DNA from: Rhinolophus ferrumequinum
Lineage: Eukaryota > Chordata > Mammalia > Chiroptera > Rhinolophidae
Direction: 5' to 3'
DNA length: 64,000 nt
NCBI RefSeq assembly: GCF_004115265.2
Contig: NC_046297.1
Coordinates: forward strand, 4,150,001-4,214,000
Shown here: positions 34,761 through 45,300 of the stretch, one piece after another
Position numbering within the stretch: the first letter of the stretch is position 1
How the letters are laid out: every line of letters begins with the position of its first letter
The notes under the pieces: model-generated
The model's input: the letters and a program-made list of their open reading frames with translations, nothing else
Database searches by the model: none
Told to the model about the DNA's origin: nothing
Made by a program: the position numbers and the translations under genes

Positions 34761-36281
34761 TACTTACTAGTCCCGTGGATCTTGGTTTAGTCACACCCTC
34801 AGGGAAACCTTATCTGATACCCGAGGACGGGTCAGAGCGCCTGTTACATGTTCCTCTTTGTACGTCTCCTCTTAGCCTTTGTTACATCAGTGATTTTGCG
34901 TGTCGCTGGTGATGCTTTGATTAATACCTGACTCCGTGCTAGAGAGGCATTGTGAACTGGGCAAACAGTGATGCAGTGCACAGCACACAGTAGGTATTCA
35001 ACACGTGGCTGTGGAATGATTAAACACGTGATGATTTCTGGGTGCAGGGTCCCTGGGAAAGACACAGCTTTTGAAATGGGCCGTGGAGAAGGCAGACATC
35101 CTGTCAGCGCTGTTAGATGGGGAGATGGGAGTGATTTGATCAGTTTCTGGCCAGAAAGCAGGTACATGGTGAGAAAGTCTTCTTTGAGCCTGGAAGAGAG
35201 GAGTTGGGAGTAACTAAGAATGAAAGAAAAAGAGTTTGGGAACAATTCTTGAAGCGCGCTAAGCAATTGCTTCAATAAGTCAAAAAGTGGCTTCCTTTTT
35301 AATTGTTCAAAATGCTTATCTTAGGAGGAAGAAACAGTTAGCAGACGCAGCTCAGTGTCTGCTCTCTGCCCTCCCCTCAGCCTTTTCCTGGATTGTGAGC
35401 ACCTTGATGGGGATCCCTGCGTCGTTCAAGGTGAAGCTCTGTGTCAGGTATTCTCAATTATAAAGGTGATGTAGGTAGAGCTGTTTTATAAATGATGCCA
35501 CATTTTTCTGAGTCTGACAGCTTCACTGTCCTAGGTACAGATTTTAGCGTGTGGTCCAGCCAGTGATGAGTTATTTTAGTCTTCTCTTCAGAAGTCAGAA
35601 CACCAAAATATGTCGGTTTTTTCCTGGTCTCATTTCCCCTGGCCTGGGTCAGTAGTGAGATTAATCTGTCCCATATCTGTTTGGAATGCGGTATTTCTTT
35701 GCGTGGCTTGTGAAGAGACACGAGGCTGCATGCTCGCGGCTTGTAGAATTCCCGCAGCAAACCTGCGGCAAAGACAGAAACCAGCCTCTGAGTATGGCTG
35801 CTGCCTCCTCCCAAACTAAACCCTGGCAGTTGAGGGCGTGGTATAAAGCTCTTCCTGAGTCTGCTGAGCTTTGATTGCCTTTAGCTCAAAATAATCCACA
35901 CGCCAAACTGGCACGTTTTGGGGAGATTTGTTCCAAACCCCTTCAGAAGTACCTATCTTTGAAAATATAGTTCTTTGTCCTTTCTTTTCCATTCCCCAAT
36001 GTGATATGACATGGACACTTTGGGAGACACTGTCATAGAGTATTTTTTGTTATGAAAAATGTTTCTACAATAGATGTGGAGTCATTTAGGTGAAAATCCT
36101 TTTTACTGCGTCTACCAGTGAGTCTTTTAAAAAGTTGAACTCTAGAATCAGGAAGCTGGTGAGAATCTCGAATGAAAGTCTTTTGCTAATTGAGATGCTT
36201 TTGTGGACTAACTGTTCTAGGATTAAGACTTGTAGAGATTTGTCGCTGCTTGGTCCTGATAAGTGTTAAATCTGTTCCAAG

Positions 36282-36344
36282 ATGGCCGATCCTTGGCAGG
36301 AATGCATGGATTTCGCCGTAACCCTCGCAAGACAAGCTGGAGAG
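36282..36344 (+). CDS. IMPA1: IMPA1 coding exon with start codon
   Basis: It encodes residues 1-21 and ends in phase 0 before GTGAGA. The likely acceptor is TGTTCTAG at about 36219, leaving some 60 bases of 5' UTR before ATG. Confidence 0.93.
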
Positions 36345-39300
36345 GTGAGAACTGAAGTGTCAGCCCTAACGTGACAATGGGCAGTCTGTCATTGCCTTGT
36401 TAAACACATCTGTACTTGTTTTCATTTTACCGAACACTTTAAATGGAGTGAATACTCCGATTTTATGTCATTAACTTTTTGTGAGGACACTTGTGAAACT
36501 AAGATAGGATGTAAGATTATATGATCTTGTACCTAGAAGGTCGTACCCACTAAAGGCTTATTTTATAAACATTGTGGTGAGAAATGTTTAAGAATATCAC
36601 TTAAGACAGACTGAATGTTTTAAACCGTTGCTCTATTTCATTTTTTTAGTTTGACTAAAACTTACTTAGGCTTTTTCTGTTTGCTTACCAAAAACATCTT
36701 TTTAGGTAGTTCGTGAAGCTCTAAAAAATGAAATGAATGTTATGATTAAAAGTTCTCCAGCCGATTTGGTAACTGTGACTGACCAAAAAGTGGAAAAAAT
36801 GCTTCTCTCTTTCATAAAGGAAAAGTACCCATCTCACAGGTATTTCTTATTTCAATTGCAAGTGAGAAAATGAAACCTGGTTGGAGTCAATAACCTAGAC
36901 AAAATTTTGATTGTGGACACAGAAATGAAAAAGGAGTTGATGTGGAGGGTGTGGGCAGCTCAGAAGCCCTGAGAGTGGAGGTGAGGCAGGAACCAGGAGG
37001 AGGGCCGACCGGGACACATCCCCGAGCCACGGCTGCCACCGCTGCTTGGTGGCCTGGCCCTTGACTGACTCCGCCTTAGCACGGGATCACAGATCCTGCT
37101 CCTGCCCTTGGCCATTCCTGCCTGGTATTTTAGACATTGAGCAGAAAGCAATGTTTTAAGGTGCAACTAAATAAATACACTTGCTCTCAATAAAAAGGTT
37201 TACAGCTAAGAGCTAAAAGATCATAGTAATGATTATTGGGACAATTCGATATTGTATAAAGGAAAAATATAAAAGTGAAAGTAGGAAAGGAACAAAAACA
37301 GTGATCTCAGGCACCATGTACGCAACTCGCCTGAGATGTATCGCACGGTGTGTTTTAGGAAGGCCTGGAGACAGTACCTGTGGTGGGTGATTTGCCTTCT
37401 CATTGACTTGTTGAATGCTCTCTGTGTAGTTACCTATTGCTGCAGAGCAGTTTACCCTAAGACTTAGCAGCTCTAGATGACTGGTATTTATTACCTCAGT
37501 GTCCTAGGGTCAGGAATGGGGGAGCAGCCTGGCTGCATGGTCTGGCCCGGGCCTCACACAGTTACGGTCAGTCCGTCGTCCAGGCCTCGAAGGACCCGCT
37601 CACTTAGGTGACTGGTGGCGACTTCTGTTGGTCCTGGTTGTCTGCTTCCCTGGTGCCTCGCCACGTGGGCCTCCCCAGAGCAGCTCCTAACAGGATGGCC
37701 GCGTCCCCCAGAGCAAGAGAGGGAAGGGGAGGGAGGGAGAAATAGAGTGAAGAAGGTGAAAGCACAGCCCCATTTTGTGAACGAGTCTCAGGGTTGCACG
37801 TTGTCATTTCTGCTTTGTTCTGTTGGTTAGAAGCGAGTCACTAAGTTCAAATTCACACGCAGGGCAACAGGCGTTGGGCTCCCAGTCTTAGGAGTGTGAG
37901 AGAATCAGTGGACATATTTTTAAAACCACCACGTTTCCTTAGTAAATTCTCACCTACGACCAGGGCGAGTGTGTGCGTGCACACGCGTGTGCCTATACTT
38001 ATCCTGGAATTGCATTTCAGGGTTTTGATTTCTGTGATTTTTCACATGACTTGGCTCCGAGGGAAATAAAGCTGTCTCACTCTTCCCAGGCTGAAGGAAA
38101 AAGGAGCGATGATAGAAAAGTGTGGTGTATAGACTTTCGTTAGGCTTTATAGACTCTGTGTAGCCAAGGAGATGTGAAGGTTTGGAGACTGTTGAAAGCA
38201 GTGTAGAGTGGGAGCTTGTCGTTCGTGGTTTCAGTTTCATTGGCGAGGAATCCGTGGCCGCCGGGGAGAAGAGTGTCCTGACCGACGACCCTACGTGGAT
38301 CATCGACCCCATTGATGGGACGACCAACTTCGTGCACAGGTGCGTCGCTGACGTTTTAACGTTGTAATTGCTGTTGGCATGTTAACTGAGCGGACCGTTA
38401 GCGTACTCGCTTCATGAACATACGTGCTTGAGAGAATTGTGTAATGTGTAGTGTAAACGTGTTATGCAGAATTTTCAGATACGGAAGAGATGATGAAGTG
38501 TTACCATGTGGACGTGTGCAGTGAAGAGCGCTGTTCAGTCCCCTTTTTCTCACCGTCGGAGTCACACAAAAACGGAAGCACGCAACAGTGCTGCTTTGAG
38601 ATCAGTTAGTGGGATCAGTGTGGGAGGGTTGTCTGTGTAGAGCGGGTTCAGTCCAGGAGAAGAACTATTAAAAAGAACATGGGTTTTAGGGTCTACACAC
38701 TCGGGCTTGAATCCGGGTGCTTTGTACAGGCTTTGTGACCTTGGGCAGGTTACTCACGCTTCTGAGGCTCGGCTGTTGTTTTCCTCGTATGAAGTGAGCA
38801 GGCTAATGGTGGTAGCCTCACCGAGTTGGTGGGCCCTTTATGAAAGAACTAAGTATAATGCCTGCTACAGCGTAAGTGTAAAGCTCGGCATATTAGCTCT
38901 AGAAGAGAGCCGGAGGGAATTGCCAGCGAGAGTTAAAACGAGCAGCCCAGTATGGTGGGATTACACAGGGGTGTGACACTGGACGATGCTGTGTCGCTGT
39001 GCCTGTTGTGACTAAGACAGAACTGTTGACGTCTATAAAGCTGAGCTCTAGTCTCGACGTGATGGAATGTTAATGTGAAAAGATGCTCACAGCATATTGT
39101 AACAGAGATTGTAATCAAGGTATATAGTATGATCTCATTTTTGTTAAAATAATTTAAAGTTTTTATTTTGAATTGAATATTGAACCCGTTTTGTCTATTT
39201 GCTTCATCTATTCTCCTCTGAGTCACAAATGACAACCTGTGTGTTCAAAGTGCCATAGCGACTACTAGCTAACAGTTGACTTTTCAGATGTGAAGCTCCA

Positions 39301-42300
39301 GGTGTTAGAGTTGAGACATTTAACAGTTTATTCTGTACAATCCATACCTGTGTTTATAGGGCCCGACTGTAGGAAAAATAACCAGAGAAAGAGAGAGAGA
39401 GAGAGACTTTTCTTTTTAACCATGATCAATTGAAAGATTTTTTTAAATATTTGTTTTTATTTTTTGAAAAAATATTTTACATAGTTACTTACTTGTGGCA
39501 TTCAGCACTCAAAGGACATAAAATGGCCTGCAGTGCAAAGAGGCCTTCGTACTCCTGTCCCGTTGCTCAGGCCCCGTCTCGGGAGGCGACCACTCTATCA
39601 GTTTCTTGGGGAGCCTTTCGGAGACGTTTCATGCCTGTAGGAGCTTCCTCTGTGCGTGTCTGTATACGTGGCTCCCTCGCCCTCACCATTGCCACAGAGG
39701 GTTGCAAACTGTACACACTGTTCTGGGGGAGGACGGACAGACTTTATGTGAAAAATTTTGTAAGTAATTAATAAAAAAAAAATGTTTATTGAAAATAAGT
39801 TCTGTCTTTGTAAATTTGCGTTTTTGTGTGTGTGTTTTTTTTAAAGATTTCCTTTCGTTGCTGTTTCAATTGGCTTTGTTGTAAATAAAAAGGTATGTTG
39901 TTCATAAATTTATGCTTGGTAAGATGTGTTGTTCTCATTTTCTGAGAAAAAGTAAAGGTGTCTCCATAATAAATTTAGGTTTGTGTCTAGAGTCAATTTA
40001 TACAGCTGCATTATTTTAAAATAAGCTACAGGAGTGTTAAAATTACCATGATACTTTTTTCCAGTGAAGAAAATTTAATGTGTTTTGAGAATCATGAGAT
40101 ACACTTCAGTATTTAATCACCATCACATGTGTGATAGAGTCAGAAGCAGCAGGAATTGACGCAGGACATGAAATGCCTGATGGAAGGGGTGGGATGTGAG
40201 CTAGGAGTGTTTTCATAGGCGTCCGTGACAGACCAGGAAGTGCAGGGCCAGGGCTGGTTGGAAAATGCCGAGTGTCTCAGGAACCCAAGTAGTTGCTGGA
40301 TCTAAACCCAGTAGAGCTAAGTCTGTAGCCTTTGCATTTCCTTGTGGTCTGGCTGGCTGATTGATCAGTGAATGACACCTGCTCACTCGTTAGGGCCCTG
40401 TCTTCAAGGAGCTGGTGGTATATTTGATCAGCATGTACACAGGCGAGTTCAGAAATCTCTGAAAATGAAAACACAAACTAGTGCAAATGAAATCTTAGCC
40501 CCGGGGTGTGCTAATCAGTGAGAAAGTCCAAAAGGAGCTAAGTGAGCATTTAGCATATAATCAGCCCTGGGCGGTGTGCCTCCCGGCCACTGAGCTCCCA
40601 GTTTGGGGAAAGGTTAGATGTGTGAGCAAATAAGGGAAATACGGGGTGGAACTGTGAAAAAAAGGACTGAGAATATGAAGAGGATTAGCCAGTTCTGCCA
40701 AGAGTGGTTGGGGAAAACCTTCCTAAGAGAACGGGTCTTAGAACTGGGTTATGTATGTGAGTTGCGTCTTAGAATATTAAGGTTTGCCAGGTAATGAAGA
40801 AAAGGAAAGCATTTTAATCCGAAAGAACAGCGTGGAGAAGAGCAGGAGTGTATGGGGACTGGTGGGGTGGCTGTCACGAGTGACGCCTGGGAGTGGCGGC
40901 GGCAGGTCCATGAGGTAAGTCAGGTGTGGTCTTACTGTGAGGTTATGGCCTGTGCATGTTAGGTGTGCTTTTTCGGTGGTAGGAAGCCAGTGGCAGGTGA
41001 TTCCAACAGCGTCGAGATGAATACAGGGAGGGCGGGTGATTCTGAACTGAGATGGTACAGTGAGAATAGCTGAGGAAATACCCAAATCAGGAAGTGTTTT
41101 CAAGATAAAATTTGGAGGCGACATGGGGAGGGAACGAGGTGTCATCAGGTAATGAGTGTTTGACCTCTTCGGTTGAGGTTTCTGCAAGACGAGGTTCTTA
41201 CCTGTGATGGTGGAGCTGATGGAGCCACAGTTGTATGTGGTAGGTGATCTGTGGCCTGGGAAGGACCTGTGAGGACATAGAGAGCTGAAAGGGACGGATG
41301 GGAAACGGCTGAGGAACACAACTTTTAAGGGTTGGGCAGAGAAGAGGGTCCTAAAAAAGTGTGGCACCGAGATTGGTGAGTGGGATAGGACTGAGAGCCC
41401 TGCCAGAAACACGGGGAACTGGATTAAATCCTGAAGAAGCTTTGCGGGTGGTCAGTCACCTCCAGTTCTTCGAGAGAGGAGGAGGCCAGACGGAGTTGCA
41501 TGTGATCTCTCTGCGGGGGGTTTCAGGAGATTGTAGGATTACAGCAGAAGCCAGTTGTGGTGGATTAAGAGGAGATGCAGTGTAGACTGGTGTTTGGCAG
41601 TGAAGGAAAAAGGAGGTATTATTCTGGAGGTTTTCTAAGGGAGGGAGAATTTGGTGAGAACGTAGCAGAATCGATGTTTAGGAGAAGAGGGATCCTTTGA
41701 TGGAGCAGCTTTTCAGAGAAGTATGAGAGCGTAGGAATCGTAAGTTGGGAGGCAGGATTCGCCTTAGAAAATAAATAGGAAAGGCCTTTCCTCATCTGCG
41801 GCAGGAGACAGAGAGCTCAGGGTGGGTGCCCTCAAGTTTAGAAACGATGGGATGAGAGTCAGGGATTCCAGACTGATGACCTCTTCCCCTGGTTAATCTA
41901 GAAGTTGGCAGTTTAGGTGGCCCACTGGTTAGCCATTTGAAAACATTAGTCAGTATAGCAGATTTTCTTGTTACTTTCATAGATAAAGTATTGATTTCAG
42001 GAAGAGAAGCCCAGGCTTGGTAAAGGAAACTTGTTTCTCGTCTGCAGATGGAATTCGGAGTTGTGTACAGTTGTGTGGAGGACAAGATGTACACGGGCCG
42101 GAGAGGAAAGGGCGCCTTTTGTAATGGGCACAGACTGCAGGCTTCCCGGCAAGAAGGTGAGTATGGCCAGACACTTGTGGTGCCAGTGATTTCAGGTGCT
42201 CACATTTGGCTGTTTTCCAACGTTAGCCTGTGCAGTTCTCCGAGTGTGAACTGATTCGTGCATTCTCTTCGTTTTGACCGCAGTTGTGCGTGTGATGGGG

Positions 42301-45300
42301 AAGCACGGGTTGTTGAGCAAAGTCCCTGCCCTCGGGGAGTTCCTCGGGTATTATTTCAGCCGCTGCATCTCAAGTTCTTTGCACAGTCCCTCCGATCCGA
42401 TGCCGCTGGCACCAGTCATTCGACAATAAATTGGACAGAAAAGTCTGCTAAAGTTGGGAACCACGTGTGTACAGTTTTTTCTGAGTGTGACGATTAGTAT
42501 TTCAAGTCTTCTTTCTGCGTGGTGGCTGACGGAGTCCCAAGTCACCTTTCCCCATAAACCGGCCCCGCGTTCTACGTAGTTTCCGATTCTTTCACATACA
42601 GCGGGAACTTAAAGAGACTCACAAAACAATTAAGATTCAGAAGCCTCCCACACTGTTATATTTTTCACCTCAAAACTTAATTCTAGAGCAGATTGTTTTT
42701 CGTTCCCTTTTTATTGAACTCTAAGAGTCCAAAGATTGGAGTATGCGTCCTGATTTTCAAGACGTTCACGTGTGAAAACAGTGCATCTCAGAGCTGAAGA
42801 CATGTGGAGCCTTTCCTACGAAGAACTCTGTCCCTTGGGATAATTATTTTTTCTCTGTGTGTAATATCTAATTATGTGATTCCTACCAGTCCAGCAGTTA
42901 CGGACATGTTGGGAACAGCTGGGAAGCATGCCTGGCCCCGGCGGGCGGACGGAGTGTGGGGTCTGCTCCCCAGCGCCTGTGAACCCGGGTGCGCAGTTGT
43001 CATGAATCAGTCAGTTCCAAAGGGGAAATGGAGAGCATTGCGTAACGTGGCGCAGTAGTCAGTGGCGGCCAGACAGCAGCTGCCACTTCTCACTTTCGTC
43101 TTGTTTTCAATCTATGTATGAATTATTTCCTGAATTGCTAAATTCCATTTTTTAAATATTTACGGTATTTGCTTGTTTCCCGCTAAACATATTGTGCCTG
43201 CTAGCAACTTAGTTATATTCTGTATTTTGGAGGGGGATGGTCTAAAAAGCTAGACTGTGTTTGATGATTGTAAAACAACCACTTAGGGATAATAAATTTA
43301 TCAGTATTTTAATATTTAAAGGCTTAGAAGTAAATAAATTTGATACAACTAGGAAGAGGGGTGAGAATGTCCTGTTTTATTCTGAATTACAAGTGTCAGA
43401 TTCTTCACCAGAATTCTTATTATGAAACGCTAGTTATTTGAAACATTTTCTTCTAGATATTACCAAATCACTCTTGGTGACCGAGTTGGGCTCTTCCAGA
43501 ACACCAGAGACTGTAAGAATTATTCTGTCTAATATGGAGAAGCTTCTTTGCATTCCCATTCATGGGTAAGCTCGTTTCATTTCCTCCCAAAAGTTCCAGA
43601 TAATTTAACATTTTAAGGAGTGAATTTTCTTAAGAAATGAAATTTTTTATTAATAGACATGGGATAAGTGCCATAATTCTAATTTTGTAATGTCATTTAA
43701 AAAATCTATTTGAAAATAATTTCAAACTTAAAATTTGCAGAAATAAAATAACACACACAAAAAAAACCCACAATAGTATACCCTTTAGCCAGATTTCACC
43801 CCATTTTTTTTATCATTTTATCATTTTTTTTGTGTGTGTATGTATACACACACCTTTCTTTCCCTGAACTATTTTAGGGTAAATTACATCATGGCTCTTT
43901 ACCCCCAAATACTTTAGTTTATTTCCTAAAAGTGGGGATATTCTCTTCAATAACCACCGTGCATTATTGACTTCATAAATTTACCTTTTTTGCTAATCTA
44001 CCATCCATGGTCACTTGTCAGTTGACCTCATAACATCCTTTATAGCATTTTCTTTTGTCCAGAGCAAGATCCAGTCTCAGGCCAGGCATTACGTTTAGCT
44101 GTCATGTGTCCTTAGCCACCTTTGATCTGGAGTATTTCCACAACCTAGGAAATTATAATACCACTTGCTCTTAAGTTTTCAAATTATTCGCATAGAGGTA
44201 TGCAAGGAAGACTGATAATTTATTTCTGGTTTCTCTGTATCACTACTTACTTCTCCTTTGTCACTTCTTCTTTTGTATATTTGTGCTTTCTTCTTTTTTT
44301 AAATCATGATGAAATTACTTAGAGGTTCGTTTAAGAATCAGGATTTTGGTTTATTATTCTGATCTACTATTTTTCTCCTCTCTACCTTATTATTTTCATC
44401 CTACTTTCTTTTGATTCATTTTGTTGTTTTCTTTTTGAGTAAAGAATATATTTATTTTTATTCTTTGATTTTTATTGCTCTAAATATTTAAGCTGTGACT
44501 TTTTATCTGACCACTGCTTTAAATGTGTCCCATAGGTTCTGATATGTAGTGATTTCGTTGGTAGTGATTTTTCACAAAATCTGTAACCTCTGCTTGTATT
44601 TTTTTATTTCCCCTTTCACTCAGGTGTTGTGTTCTGAAATTTCCACAAGGAAATGCTTTTTTGTTTTTTATATTTGATTTTTAATTTGATTTTTAATTTT
44701 TATTACACATTGTAATAAATCTACTTAATGGGACTAATGTTTTCTTTTGTGCTCTAGTACATGGTCAGTTTTTTTGAAAGTTCCATATGCACTGGGAAAA
44801 AGTATACCCTCTATTTATCAGGGTGTCATGTTTGATATGTTATCAAAAGATCTACCTGATTATGTTGTTTATCTTTTGGTCGACTTGACCTTTCTCATAG
44901 TGAGAGTCGTATGTTCAAGTCTTCTGTTATCAGTTTGTTTCTCTGTATTTCTCCGTGGCAACTCCTACAGCTTTTAATTTATATAGGTAGAAGCTGTATA
45001 GTAATTATTAGTGCCGTCTGATGTTTTGCAGTACTTTTGTGTGGAAGCTTTTTTATATTTCTGTTCATTGTGTGATTGGTGTCCCTGGTTTCAGGACTCC
45101 TTAGTTCCATCCATTTTCTTTTATGAATATCTGTTAAGGGTGGAGGATGGCTGGCATGTATTGCTTCTCTTTCATTTCTGCAGCATCCTTTATTTTTCTC
45201 TTTTAGTTCCTACTTTTTCTTCATTGTCTCCAAGCGATACTACCTCTCTTTTTTATTGAGGTGTAATTGACATATATTAATTTCAGATGAACAACGTGAT

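Noticed and set aside
44747-45259. Two plus-strand open stretches with hydrophobic text
   Set aside because: They are the wrong strand of an antisense L1 ORF2 remnant.
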